From Morganella psychrotolerans (GTDB lineage Bacteria > Pseudomonadota > Gammaproteobacteria > Enterobacterales > Enterobacteriaceae), in assembly GCF_001676055.1 (NCBI RefSeq), contig NZ_LZEX01000034.1:292578-356577 (forward strand): 64,000 nt of DNA, written 5' to 3'. The position numbers were made by a program, and so were the translations under genes. Position 1 is the stretch's first letter; each line of letters opens with the position of its first letter. The notes beneath the pieces were generated by a model. That model had not been told where the DNA came from and did no database searches. It saw only the letters and a list, made by a program, of their open reading frames with translations. Shown here piece after piece: positions 43,900 to 53,650 of the stretch.

Positions 43900-44942
43900 G
43901 GTGTTAAATCCGGTTTTTTGTTTTCTATCCAGTCTGTAATCAGATTGAGGGCGCCGGGGTAATAGGCATCGCGTCCGGAATACAGAAAATGCCACCGGCG
44001 CAGTACCGGCCAGTCGCTTTCCAACTGATAGTTAAAGGCGGGTGCGCGGAGCAGTCCGTGACCTGCCTGCGGAACAACCATCACATCCGCCTGCGGGTTA
44101 TCTTTCAGAGCTGACTGATAACGACAGGCATCCGCGCGCGCATTCACATTTAAATCTTCCGCACCCCAGACCGCCAATACGCGCCCGTTCATATGCGGCA
44201 GGTCAGCGGATGAATCACTCAGGTAATTTTTTGCCACGAAGGCAAAGCGATCCGGCGTCATATCACTGCGGTTTGCCGGGTCTTTTGAACCATTCATGGA
44301 GAAAATACGGTCATTTTCTGTTTGCTCTTCAGCCAGTAAACGGGCGATATCATCAGGCGTTTTTCCCTGCTGCGCATAGCGTAATTTCTGATAAAACTGC
44401 CCCTGATCCCGCCAGTTAACTGCGGCGCCGATAATCACTGAGAATGCCGGATGTGATTGACCCGCTGCCGCCGGGATAACCCATCCCGCCTGGGAAAAAC
44501 CGAGAAATCCGACTTGCACAGTGCCGCCCGGATAGCGGGACTGAATAAAGCGCAGTGCTGCTGCCGCTTCTTCTGCGCGATCAGGCATTGATTGATCCAG
44601 CCAGTTTCCCCGGCTGCTGCCGACACCGGCTTTATCCCATGAAAACACGGCAATACCGGCATCTGTCAGTGTATTAAACAGCGGGCTGTAACCCATATTG
44701 GAATAGCGATCCTGCGGGCCATCGCCGTGAATAATAACGGCAACCGCCGCCGGTTGTCCGCTTCCGGGTAACAGAAGTGTGCCGGAAAGGGTATTACCCT
44801 GTGATTCAAAGGTCAGTTCCTGCTGTATCGTGTTGTCAAAATCGAAATCATCAAGGTGGCTGGTAAAAACCAGCAGGAGTCCGGCTGTTATCAGCAGGAG
44901 AATAAATCCAACGAGTATCCGTTTGCAGTAGTGTGCCATCAT
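43875..44942 (-). CDS. Alpha/beta hydrolase with N-terminal membrane anchor
   Basis: A 355-residue hydrolase. Residues 8-28 form a membrane anchor or uncleaved signal, placing the enzyme in the periplasm. The catalytic serine is Ser150 in GFLGFSQAG, the oxyanion region is VIIHGDGPQDR, and a late His lies in PQAGHGLLR. An acidic residue in VWGAEDLNVN fits the triad. The substrate is unknown. The start overlaps the upstream GNAT stop (ATGATG at 44942/44939). Confidence 0.83.
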   Translation of the reverse strand: MMAHYCKRILVGFILLLITAGLLLVFTSHLDDFDFDNTIQQELTFESQGNTLSGTLLLPGSGQPAAVAVIIHGDGPQDRYSNMGYSPLFNTLTDAGIAVFSWDKAGVGSSRGNWLDQSMPDRAEEAAAALRFIQSRYPGGTVQVGFLGFSQAGWVIPAAAGQSHPAFSVIIGAAVNWRDQGQFYQKLRYAQQGKTPDDIARLLAEEQTENDRIFSMNGSKDPANRSDMTPDRFAFVAKNYLSDSSADLPHMNGRVLAVWGAEDLNVNARADACRYQSALKDNPQADVMVVPQAGHGLLRAPAFNYQLESDWPVLRRWHFLYSGRDAYYPGALNLITDWIENKKPDLTPYLPVCKA

Positions 44943-45670
44943 ATGCCCTTAATAATAAAATTCCACTGTGCAAACGGCGTAAAACCGCTGTGTTCAGCGA
45001 GGGCAAGAGACGGTGCATTATTCAGCTGACAACGGTACTGCGGTGTAAAACCGGCCTGCAATGCAGCATGGCTCAGTGCGCGGACCGCCAGTGAAGCAAA
45101 GCCCTGTTTGCGGTATCCGGGATGTGTAAGTACACCGATATCCATCAATCGGGATGTTTCCCACGGATATGCGCTGGCAACGGCAACAAGCTGTTTGTTT
45201 TTAAACACACCGTAAACCAGGTGATGATCAGGTTCAACACCGGCGATATCGAGATCATCTTCATTATTTTCCGCACAAAACCGGGTAAAAATTGCCTCAT
45301 CGGCAGCGGTCAGTGTACGGACATAATCAGGAAATGTGGAATTCAGCAGGACAGATTCCGCCTGCGTGGTGAGATAAAAAAACTGGTCGGCATGGCTCCA
45401 GTGAAGTCCGTTCTGAGCAATACGGGCAAGAAACTCATTCCGCGACAACACGGGGTTCTGCTGTAATCTGAGCTGACGGGCAAGATCGTCTGTTACCTGA
45501 ATCCGGTCTTCCTGCGCCATCCGCAGCCACATGGCATCGTAACCCTCTTCCAAATCAGTCCTGCACATCAGACGCAATGCCGGCTGTGTCACCAGCACAT
45601 GACCGTGCTGATATTCCTCTTCCCAATGGCGGGTGATAACGGCAGGAAATACGGGATCCGACGCTTGCAT
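44939..45670 (-). CDS. GNAT-family acetyltransferase
   Basis: A 243-residue protein with a C-terminal GNAT domain (about 125-243): LVAVASAYPWETSRLMDIGV, LTHPGYRKQGFASLAVRAL and FTPYAQWNFI-like ending. The N-terminal half is a less conserved extension. The start at 45670 has GAGAGA upstream; an in-frame ATG at 45769 lacks one. The substrate is unknown. It is coupled to the hydrolase gene. Confidence 0.78.
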   Translation of the reverse strand: MQASDPVFPAVITRHWEEEYQHGHVLVTQPALRLMCRTDLEEGYDAMWLRMAQEDRIQVTDDLARQLRLQQNPVLSRNEFLARIAQNGLHWSHADQFFYLTTQAESVLLNSTFPDYVRTLTAADEAIFTRFCAENNEDDLDIAGVEPDHHLVYGVFKNKQLVAVASAYPWETSRLMDIGVLTHPGYRKQGFASLAVRALSHAALQAGFTPQYRCQLNNAPSLALAEHSGFTPFAQWNFIIKGI

Positions 45671-45797
45671 GATTATCTCTCTCATTAATTGTTTACCCTG
45701 ATCATTATCCGGTGATCGCAGGCAGACTAAACAATCTGAAAAATAATGTCGAACATTTCCCTGAGCCATCCGTCGCGGCTTAATATTGTGTTCAGAT

Positions 45798-46700
45798 TCA
45801 GCTCAGACGTTTGAGGCTCTGGCTGTGCTGCACAATGAAATCGATAAAGCAGCGCAGGCGCGGGGAGAGAGTCTGGCTCCTGTAATAGACGGCATGAATA
45901 GGTTGTTTGCTTTCATACGTAAATGAGGTCAGGATCTGCCGGAATTCGCCGCTTTCACGCACCTCGTGGGTCATAAAGTCAGACATACAGACAATCCCTG
46001 CACCCTGACGGGTCAGGTTACAGAGTATTTCCCCGCTGCTGGCGGAAATTGAAGGGGTAATTTTCAGTCCTTTTTTATCATCATGGAACAATGGCCATTC
46101 ATTCAGACTTTCCGGTGAGGTAAATCCCAGCAGGCGGTGCTGTGTCAGCTCCTGCGGTGTTTTGGGTTCGCCATATTGTTGCAGATAGCGCGGGCTGGCT
46201 AAAATACGTAACCGGCTGTGACCCAGCAGTGTGGCGTGAAGAGAGGAATCCGCGAGCGGGCCGATACGAAATGCAATATCTGTCTGTTTTTCAAGTAAAT
46301 TAATCACACCTTCATAGTTGGTCAGTTCCAGGCGGATTTGCGGGTAGATCTCATTAAACTGTGCCACCAACGGTGTTATCACATGTATAAGAAAAGGGGT
46401 TGATGCATCCACCCGCAAAATACCGGACGGGATCAGCTGGTGGTTCATCAATACGTCTTCTGCTTCCTGCGCAAGTTGTACGACATCCCGGGCTTTGTGC
46501 AAAAATACCGCGCCTTCCTCACTCAGTTTCAGCCGCCGGGTCGTGCGTAAGACCAGCGTGCTGTTCATTTTTTCTTCCAGACGCAGCAGGGCGCGGCTGG
46601 TGGCAGAAACTGTCAGTCCGCTTTGTGCGGCGGCGGCAGTGATAGATCCGCTGTCCACCACAGCGATAAATACCCGCATCTCTTCCAGCGTAATGTTCAT
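45798..46700 (-). CDS. LysR-family regulator
   Basis: A 300-residue regulator. The winged helix is FIAVVDSGSITAAAAQSGLT with SATSRALLRLEEKMNSTLVL at 10-50; the effector domain has ILRVDASTPFLIHVITPLV and DIAFRIGPLADSSLHA. It is divergent from an MFS gene 116 bp away, which it probably controls. Confidence 0.9.
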   Translation of the reverse strand: MNITLEEMRVFIAVVDSGSITAAAAQSGLTVSATSRALLRLEEKMNSTLVLRTTRRLKLSEEGAVFLHKARDVVQLAQEAEDVLMNHQLIPSGILRVDASTPFLIHVITPLVAQFNEIYPQIRLELTNYEGVINLLEKQTDIAFRIGPLADSSLHATLLGHSRLRILASPRYLQQYGEPKTPQELTQHRLLGFTSPESLNEWPLFHDDKKGLKITPSISASSGEILCNLTRQGAGIVCMSDFMTHEVRESGEFRQILTSFTYESKQPIHAVYYRSQTLSPRLRCFIDFIVQHSQSLKRLS

Positions 46701-46816
46701 TTTCGCGTTTCACTCAATTATTTTTTGCAGATTAACGACTATTTCCGCCAGAATCAATGTGACACAATCGCCGCACTTACAACAAAGTGGCGTTGTTATT
46801 ATTTTCTGAGGACATT

Positions 46817-48001
46817 ATGCGAACAAATACTGCACTGTTATCCCTTTCTGTCGGGGCTTTTGCTATCGGTGCGACCGAATTTTCCCCGATGGGCATGCTG
46901 CCGGAAATCGCCGGTTCACTGGCGGTTTCCATTCCCACTGCCGGTATGCTGGTTGTGGTGTATGCGCTGGGCGTCATGTTGGGTGCGCCAATTATGACAT
47001 TGTTATTAATTAAGCGTTCACCGAAAGCCGCCCTGATTTTTCTGATGAGTATTTTTACCCTCGGCAATATTTTGTCGGCGCTGTCGCCGAATTATGACAT
47101 GTTGCTTATCGCCCGCTTTATTACCAGTCTGAATCACGGCGCATTTTTCGGGATAGGCGCGATGGTGGCGACCCGCGTAGTAGCGAAAGGGAAAGAGGCG
47201 GGCGCTATCGCCGGGATGTTTATGGGGCTTACCATTGCCAATATCGGCGGCGTACCGGCGATCACCCGGTTATCCCAGATACTGGGCTGGCGGGAATCTT
47301 TCTTTGCTATCAGTGTATTAGGGCTGATAACTATGCTGGCACTGTTGCGCTCTCTGCCGCGTAATATGCAGGGACAAGAGCTGAATCTGCGGCGTGAATT
47401 ACAGGTACTGACCCGCCCGGCCGTGTTACTGGCGATGCTGTGTACTGTGCTCGGTGCCAGTGCGATGTTTACATTTTATACTTATATTTCGCCGTCACTG
47501 ATGTTTATCTCCGGTGTGCCGGAAGCACAAATCAGTATTATGCTGATACTGGTTGGTCTGGGATTCACGCTGGGGAACTACCTGGGCGGTGTCTGGGCAA
47601 ACCGCTCAGTTTCCCGCACGCTATACGGATTATTTACCCTGCTGGCGCTGACAATGGTACTGTTCCCGATGGTAGCAAGTGACAGTGTCACGGCGGGCGT
47701 GATGCTGGTTATCTGGGGACTGGCAAGTTTCGGGATTGTGCCGCCGTTACAGGTGAAAGTGATGCAGGTGGCATCAGATGCACAGGCGCTGGCATCATCG
47801 GTCAATATCGGGGCGTTTAACCTGGGTAATGCCATTGGTGCGGCGCTGGGAGCATCTGTCCTGGCGAACGGCGGGGATTATTCTGCGGTCAGTTATGCCG
47901 GTGCTGCGGTTGCTGCGGGCGGGTTAATCATCCTTCAGGTCACATTGCATCAGGCAAAACGTCAGCGGGTAATGAACGCAAGACACTGTACTGAGAACTG
48001 A
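46817..48001 (+). CDS. MFS transporter, DHA1 type (AraJ/YdhP-like)
   Basis: A 394-residue, 12-segment transporter. N-terminal SVGAFAIGATEFSPMGMLPE is the signature of DHA1 efflux proteins of the AraJ/YdhP group, with GAPIMTLLLIKRSPKAALIF and NHGAFFGIGAMVA following. The start at 46817 follows GAGGACAT. It is divergent from a LysR regulator and ends at a strong terminator. Confidence 0.87.
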   Translation: MRTNTALLSLSVGAFAIGATEFSPMGMLPEIAGSLAVSIPTAGMLVVVYALGVMLGAPIMTLLLIKRSPKAALIFLMSIFTLGNILSALSPNYDMLLIARFITSLNHGAFFGIGAMVATRVVAKGKEAGAIAGMFMGLTIANIGGVPAITRLSQILGWRESFFAISVLGLITMLALLRSLPRNMQGQELNLRRELQVLTRPAVLLAMLCTVLGASAMFTFYTYISPSLMFISGVPEAQISIMLILVGLGFTLGNYLGGVWANRSVSRTLYGLFTLLALTMVLFPMVASDSVTAGVMLVIWGLASFGIVPPLQVKVMQVASDAQALASSVNIGAFNLGNAIGAALGASVLANGGDYSAVSYAGAAVAAGGLIILQVTLHQAKRQRVMNARHCTEN

Positions 48002-48018
48002 GTTTTTTGATTCCGCGT

Positions 48019-48059
48019 GATAAAACCTGTCCGGCAGAGTGTGCCGGACAGGTTTTATC
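48019..48059. terminator. Strong bidirectional terminator (18-bp perfect stem)
   Basis: GATAAAACCTGTCCGGCA pairs perfectly with TGCCGGACAGGTTTTATC around a 5-nt loop, between convergent MFS and HTH genes. Confidence 0.9.
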
Positions 48060-48072
48060 TGAACCGGGGGGG

Positions 48073-48870
48073 TTATTCTTCATCACTGACCGGCGTGTAT
48101 ACCAGCAGCCGGTTGGACTTATCAATATCAAATGTCAGTGACGCGTACTCGTAGGTTTCCCGCTTTCCGTCAAACTCAATCTCCCGCATTCCGTTACAGG
48201 GCTGATAGATCTCATGAATATTCCACAGCCGGTCAAATACCGGGGATCTTTCACATAATGTACGGATAAGCAACTGAATCGCCGGGTCTTGTTTTGTCCG
48301 CGCATAATCACGGCGGAAACTGGCGAGCAGGCGCTGCGCATCAATATCCCAGTCAGTAAAACGGGTCTGATAGCGAGGATCAGTAAACAGCAGATACAAA
48401 AAGTTGCGCATTTTGGGTGCGGCATCAGAAAAATGAAAATATCTGTCCGCTTTGTCATTATACGCCAGTACATCCCAGTGCAGATTCAGGACATAACAGA
48501 GATAGCTGTCCGGAAAATCCGCCAGCATACGGGTGATCACGGCGGGGACATGATGCTCTGTTTCACCGGTGGCTTCCGGTGCCCGCTGATGCGCCAGCAG
48601 ATAAAGGTGCTGACGTTCCGCATCATTGAGCTGCAACGTTCGCGCAAGGTTATCCAGAAAGCGGGTGGAAACCCCGATTTCACGACCCTGCTCCAGCCAG
48701 GTGTACCAGGTCAGCCCGACACCCGCGAGTGCCGCAACTTCTTCGCGGCGCAGCCCGGGTGTACGGCGCCGTGAGGTGTGGGGCAGACCCGCACTCGCAG
48801 GTGTCAGACTTTCGCGTTTTGTCCGCAGGAAATCAGCCAGTTCCGGGCGGGTCCGGGTTTTATCATTCAT
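48073..48870 (-). CDS. XRE-family regulator with MmyB ligand-binding domain
   Basis: A 265-residue regulator. An N-terminal helix-turn-helix of the actinobacterial-like type lies at about 30-85 (RTPGLRREEVAALAGVGLTW, YTWLEQGREIGVS), followed by an MmyB PAS-like sensor domain (YLCYVLNLHWDVLAYNDKAD). Family members usually control neighbouring oxidoreductase or efflux genes. The divergent neighbour is a DHA2 transporter 210 bp away, separated by a short ERIC. Confidence 0.87.
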   Translation of the reverse strand: MNDKTRTRPELADFLRTKRESLTPASAGLPHTSRRRTPGLRREEVAALAGVGLTWYTWLEQGREIGVSTRFLDNLARTLQLNDAERQHLYLLAHQRAPEATGETEHHVPAVITRMLADFPDSYLCYVLNLHWDVLAYNDKADRYFHFSDAAPKMRNFLYLLFTDPRYQTRFTDWDIDAQRLLASFRRDYARTKQDPAIQLLIRTLCERSPVFDRLWNIHEIYQPCNGMREIEFDGKRETYEYASLTFDIDKSNRLLVYTPVSDEE

Positions 48871-48982
48871 TGATGGTTGTCCTTTATAATCAATTGTATT
48901 TTGTCAGCCGGTTGCTTTTAGTAATAGTATAAACGGTTAAATTGTAACAGGATAACACACCAATTATAGTCTCATTCCTGCT

Positions 48983-49054
48983 TATACCTTTAATCATTCA
49001 AACTGCAGATTCGTTGGCGCAGGGAAGCCTGCATCCTGAATGACGTCGGGTATA
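48983..49054. repeat. Internally deleted ERIC (72 bp)
   Basis: Both ends are present (TATACCT...GGGTATA; AATCATTCAAACTGCAGATT and GCATCCTGAATGACGTCG), but the central palindrome is missing. It lies between the XRE regulator and the DHA2 gene. Confidence 0.85.
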
Positions 49055-49080
49055 GAATTGGTTACATAATGAGATAAATA

Positions 49081-50493
49081 ATGAATCAACAACAACGGAT
49101 CGTGCTGTTTGTATTAGTTCTTGCCGGGTTTGTCACTATTTTTGATTTATTTGTGGTTAATGTGGCGATTGTCAGTATTGAGCGCGATTTACACACCAGT
49201 TTTACGGAATTGACACTGATTATTGTCGGGTATGAACTGGCTTTCGGGCTGTTGCTTATCACCGGCGGACGTCTTGGTGATATTTACGGGCGGCGCTGTT
49301 TGTACCGCGTCGGTATGACCTGTTTTACCGTCGCATCACTGTTATGTGCATTTGCACCCACCGCAACACTGCTGGTGACCGCCCGGTTTATCCAGGGTCT
49401 GGCCGCCGCGCTGCTGTTTCCGCAGGTCTACGCCGGGATCCGCCTTAATTTTGATGAAACACAGGCAAAAAAAGCCTTCGGTTATCTGGGAATGACGCTC
49501 GGGCTTGCCGCGATCGCCGGGCAGGCGCTGGGTGGCTGGCTCATTACACTGGATTTGTTTGGCATGGGCTGGCGGCTGATTTTTCTGGTTAATCTGCCGG
49601 TCGGCATTCTGGCGCTGATACTATCCCGTTATTTACAGGAAGGGCGGGCAGAAGGCCGGTTAACGCCGGACTGGTTCGGTGTCCTGCTTTCAGCGGCTGC
49701 CGTCAGTATGCTGTTGCTGCCGTTACTGATGTTACCGGTATGGGGTTGGGATCTGCGGAGCAGCGGATTATTTATCAGCGGTATTATTTTGTTGTGGTGC
49801 TTTGTCCGCCATGAAATGAATCTTTCCCGTGCCGGCAGGACGCCGTTGTTTGACATGGCAATACTGCGCAACGGGAAGTTTGTTACCGGCACCGGTGTGG
49901 TGGTCTGTGTGTATGCCACTTCTTCGGCATTTCCGCTGGTCCTGTCATTACTGCTGCAAAATGTCATGGGCGCAACGCCACTGGAAGCCGGGCTGATTTT
50001 TGTCCCGTCGAGCATCGGGTTTGTTATCGCCTCATTTATCATGCCCCGCGCAATAATTAAACGCGGGGAGCGCGTTATTTTCCGTGGTGCATTGTGGTAT
50101 GCCGCCGGTTATCTCGCACTGATAGCAGGGCTTTATCTGTTACCCGCCGGAGAGACGCCATGGCTTCTCACTCCGCTGCTGTTCTGGATTGGTTTCACCC
50201 AGGCAATGATCATGACGCCGATGCTGAATCTGGTGCTCTCCCGTGTTTCTGCGCCGGAGACCGGAATGGCTTCCGGACTGACCGCCACACTGCAACAAAT
50301 TGGTGCGGCGGCAGGGGCTACCGCCGTATCTGTTATTTTGCAATTTTCTCTCAGGTCTGCTGATACCCCCGCCTTAACATCCGATCCGGTTTCCGCGTTC
50401 AGCCTGAGTCTCGGGTTTAATATTCTGATGGCATTGTGTGCCGCGTGGTTTCTTTACCGGCTGACGCGCAAGTCCTGCGTGAGCGGAGAATAA
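49081..50493 (+). CDS. DHA2-family MFS efflux transporter (EmrB/QacA-like)
   Basis: A 470-residue transporter with about 14 membrane segments. Motif A is GGRLGDIYGRRCLYRVG, the motif D1 region is FDLFVVNVAIVSIERDL, and RFIQGLAAALLFPQVYAGIR is typical. Such proteins export drugs or dyes by proton antiport across the inner membrane. No EmrA-like adaptor is nearby. Its 3' end overlaps the convergent MFS gene by 77 bp. Confidence 0.88.
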   Translation: MNQQQRIVLFVLVLAGFVTIFDLFVVNVAIVSIERDLHTSFTELTLIIVGYELAFGLLLITGGRLGDIYGRRCLYRVGMTCFTVASLLCAFAPTATLLVTARFIQGLAAALLFPQVYAGIRLNFDETQAKKAFGYLGMTLGLAAIAGQALGGWLITLDLFGMGWRLIFLVNLPVGILALILSRYLQEGRAEGRLTPDWFGVLLSAAAVSMLLLPLLMLPVWGWDLRSSGLFISGIILLWCFVRHEMNLSRAGRTPLFDMAILRNGKFVTGTGVVVCVYATSSAFPLVLSLLLQNVMGATPLEAGLIFVPSSIGFVIASFIMPRAIIKRGERVIFRGALWYAAGYLALIAGLYLLPAGETPWLLTPLLFWIGFTQAMIMTPMLNLVLSRVSAPETGMASGLTATLQQIGAAAGATAVSVILQFSLRSADTPALTSDPVSAFSLSLGFNILMALCAAWFLYRLTRKSCVSGE

Positions 50494-51657
50494 AAACAGC
50501 GGTCAATAACAGGGCGGCAAACAGGCAGCTCAGGGCTGCGCTGATATCCCCCTGAAGTGCGAATGCGGAGACAAATACGCCGCCGGCAGCAGACCCGGCG
50601 GCTATCCCTGCATTAAAAAAGGCAATATAAAGAGAGCCGGTTATTTCAATATCCGGCGCACTGAAGCGGATCATCCAGGTCATCAGTACAACAGACACAC
50701 CGCCATAAGTCAGACCCCAGAGAATGATCAGCGGGATGCGGGCGCTCATCACCGGCGGCAGAAAAAGCATCCCGGCCAGTGCGAGCGTAATCCCGGTAAT
50801 AATACCAAAAACAGCCCGGTACAGATGACGTCCGGCAAGCAGCCCGAACAGAAAGTTTCCGGCGATCCCCGCAATTCCGTAAAGCGCGAGTAATCCGCTC
50901 AGGTAGCGGGGTTGCAGTTGCGGATCCTCATGCAGTAACGGACGGATAAAGGTAAACACCATAAAATGTCCGGTCACCAGCAGCAGCGTGATAAATAAAC
51001 CGGTACGGATAACCGGGCGGCGTAATTGACTCATAAACCGGCTTACCGCCGGTGCCTGTGCGCAGGGTAAAGAGGGCAGGCAGACCATTTGTAACAGCAG
51101 AATAACCAGGGCGAATGCACTCATGATAGTGAATACCCCCCGCCAGCCTGTCAGTTCTCCCAGCATGATCCCCGCGGGATCCCGAGTACGGAAGCGGCAG
51201 CCACGCCGCCGAAAATCAATGATGTTGCAGCAGCAACCGACCGGGGGGGTAACAGACGGACAGCAATACCACCGGCTATCGCCCAGATCCCGCCGATACT
51301 CAGTCCGACAATAATCCGTGCGGTAATCAGTACATAAAAATGTGTTGCCAGAGCTGCACTGATGTTTGCCAGCATCAGTAACGCCATCAGGATCATCAGC
51401 AGGGCACGCCGGTTCAGTCTGCCGGCAAATAAAATAACCAGCGGGGAGCAGAAAGCCGCGACGATTGCCGGAATGGTCAGCAACAGGCTGACCTGTGCCT
51501 GCGGTACATCAAAATCAGCGGCGATGGGGCTGAGTAATCCGACCGGCAGCATTTCCGTGGTAACGACGGCAAAGGTGGCAAGTGTGACGGTAATAACGGA
51601 AAGCCATCCCCGCCGTAATGATGGTAATGGCAGAGATAAACAATGATTGGCTGACAT
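50417..51657 (-). pseudogene. MFS transporter (DHA1 type) split by a frameshift
   Basis: Two overlapping frames make one 12-segment transporter of about 413 residues. The first half (from ATG at 51657) has LATFAVVTTEMLPVGLLSPI and FAGRLNRRALLMILMALLML and ends ASVLGIPRGSCWEN. The second resumes with MLGELTGWRGVFTI. The join lies at about 51166-51185, where the minus strand reads GGGATCCCGCGGGGATCATG; one extra C or G would restore GIPAGIMLGELTGW. It is divergent from a LysR gene. Confidence 0.82.
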
Positions 51658-51754
51658 ATATTCCTCATAAAAATAAACATAACTTGAGGCATCAGTCTAT
51701 CTGCGCCAATATGGTAGATAAACAGGGGTTTTGGCGTAACACCGGGGACAAATC

Positions 51755-52681
51755 GTGGCAAATAAAAATCGTTTATTACTGGATAATTTATTTGATGTGC
51801 TGGTATTTGTGCGGGTCAGTGAAACCGGAAATTTCACCTCGGCGGCAGAAAAGTTGCAAATTTCCCGCTCGGCGGCCGGAAAATGTATTCAGCGGCTGGA
51901 AAACAGAGTCAGTACCCGCCTGCTGCACCGGACAACCCGGCAAATTCGTCTCAGTGAAGAGGGAGAACGCTTTTATCTTCATGCAAAACGGATTTTATCT
52001 GAGGTGGATGATGCAGAAAATGCACTGTATGAAGGGCAGCAAACCCCGTCGGGCACATTGCGGATTGACCTGCCTGTGGTATTCGGGCGCCGCTATGTGC
52101 TGCCGGTTTTGCAGGACTTTACCGCACAATGGGCGGATGTGGAGATTGATGTCAGTTTTTCTGATGATTACTGTGATTTGGTACAGGAAGGTATTGATGT
52201 GGCAATCCGCATCGGCGGAAACGATGACAGCCGCCTGGTCCGCAAAGTGCTGGCACCGCACCGCCTTATTACCTGTGCGTCGCCGGACTACCTGGCCCGG
52301 AAAGGGACACCGGAAACACCGGATGAACTGGCGGCACATGAATGTCTGGTTTTTTGCCATCTCGGGCGGCGGGTTGGCTGGCAGTTCAGCCGTGATAAAC
52401 AGATAATATCGCTCCCGGTCACCGGAAGAATGCGTTTGGGAGACACCGGCGCTATCCTGGATGCGGCGCTTGCAGGGAACGGCATTTGTCAGATTGGTGC
52501 ATTTCTTGCGGGACCGCTGATAGCGCAGGGTAAATTAATACCGCTGCTGAACCCTTTTTCAGCTCCCGGAGAACCGGTGTGTGCGGTTTATCCGTCAAAA
52601 CAGTTTTTACCGCCTAAAGTCCGCCAGTTTCTGACGTTGCTTGAAACCCGCTGGCAGGGTAAAGCAATATGGGACTATTAA
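51755..52681 (+). CDS. LysR-family regulator
   Basis: A 308-residue regulator. The winged helix is VFVRVSETGNFTSAAEKLQI with AAGKCIQRLENRVSTRLLHR at 15-55; the effector domain has LRIDLPVVFGRRYVLPVLQD and GIDVAIRIGGNDDSRLVRK. The start is a GTG at 51755. The divergent, frameshifted MFS gene 97 bp away is its likely target. Confidence 0.88.
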   Translation: MANKNRLLLDNLFDVLVFVRVSETGNFTSAAEKLQISRSAAGKCIQRLENRVSTRLLHRTTRQIRLSEEGERFYLHAKRILSEVDDAENALYEGQQTPSGTLRIDLPVVFGRRYVLPVLQDFTAQWADVEIDVSFSDDYCDLVQEGIDVAIRIGGNDDSRLVRKVLAPHRLITCASPDYLARKGTPETPDELAAHECLVFCHLGRRVGWQFSRDKQIISLPVTGRMRLGDTGAILDAALAGNGICQIGAFLAGPLIAQGKLIPLLNPFSAPGEPVCAVYPSKQFLPPKVRQFLTLLETRWQGKAIWDY

Positions 52682-52774
52682 GGAAACGAATAGTGTAACT
52701 TGTGTGCAGAACGATATTATTCAGATTTCCGGCTGTTATGATGAACATTGCCGATTGGTTAATAAGGATCCCGA

Positions 52775-53233
52775 ATGACTGACAAACAGTTTTTGCAGCA
52801 GGCGATTGCACTGGCACGCCGCAATATTGGAAAAGGCGGACGTCCGTTCGGCGCTGTTATAGTGAAAGACGGCAACATTATCAGTGAAGGTGTTAATCAG
52901 ATGGCTGAACTGAATGACCCGACAGCACATGCCGAATTGCTGGCATTGCGCCATGCCGGACAGGCACTCCGTCAGACCCGGCTGGAAGGTTGTGTGGTTT
53001 ACGCCAGTGGTCAGCCGTGTCCGATGTGTCTGGCAGCTATGCGCATGGCCGGTATTACCCGGGCAGTTTATGCGTATTCAAATGCCGATGCACAGCCCTA
53101 TGGTTTATCAACAGAGGTGATTGCGGTGGCATTACGGGCAGATCCTCATGAACAGGCCGGATTTTCGTTTACACAACAAAAACCGGATGATGAGCCGTCG
53201 CTGTATGCACAATGGCAGGCGCATCAGCATTAA
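52775..53233 (+). CDS. Nucleoside/guanine deaminase-like zinc enzyme
   Basis: A 152-residue cytidine-deaminase-fold protein. Zinc and catalytic residues are His52 and Glu54 (TAHAELLALR) with Cys82 and Cys85 (PCPMC). NIGKGGRPFGAVIVKDGNII resembles bacterial guanine deaminases, while tRNA adenosine deaminase TadA is a possible relative. A cytoplasmic purine-salvage or detoxification role is inferred. It is transcribed alone. Confidence 0.85.
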   Translation: MTDKQFLQQAIALARRNIGKGGRPFGAVIVKDGNIISEGVNQMAELNDPTAHAELLALRHAGQALRQTRLEGCVVYASGQPCPMCLAAMRMAGITRAVYAYSNADAQPYGLSTEVIAVALRADPHEQAGFSFTQQKPDDEPSLYAQWQAHQH

Positions 53234-53304
53234 GTCATCAAAAAAACAGCTGACGCTTCCTGCCGTGGTTGTTTCTGTTATAATCGTCCCTGCATAACCC
53301 GGTT

Positions 53305-53619
53305 ATGTTCCTCTTCGTTTTTCCTGCGTTTTACACTGCTGCTATTACTGCGATGCGTCTGTTTTTCCTGTCGTTTTATCTGTATGAATTATCCCCTGAT
53401 AATGTGGGCAATCTGCGGTTTTTGTTCCGTAATATCAGTACCGCGCCACTGCCGGTTTCTCACAAAACAGGAAAAATCCGCGATAATTCCCGGCTGATTG
53501 GTTTTCTGATGGCAAAAGGTCTGTGGAATGGCACGGTTGTAACACTATTATTATTGTGTGTAGCCACCGGGCTGACAGGGTACTTAATCCGCCCGGGAAA
53601 GAGTAAAAATAATAAATGA
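53305..53619 (+). CDS. Small predicted membrane protein, unknown
   Basis: A 104-residue frame (or 88 from ATG at 53353) with a hydrophobic N-terminus (FLFVFPAFYTAAITAMRLFF) and a clear membrane segment near the end (TVVTLLLLCVATGLTGYLI), then a basic tail. No family is recognised and no good ribosome site is seen. It lies between the deaminase and a GNAT gene. Confidence 0.35.
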   Translation: MFLFVFPAFYTAAITAMRLFFLSFYLYELSPDNVGNLRFLFRNISTAPLPVSHKTGKIRDNSRLIGFLMAKGLWNGTVVTLLLLCVATGLTGYLIRPGKSKNNK

Positions 53620-53650
53620 GAGGTATTCAAAAGCAATATAACAGCATGTA

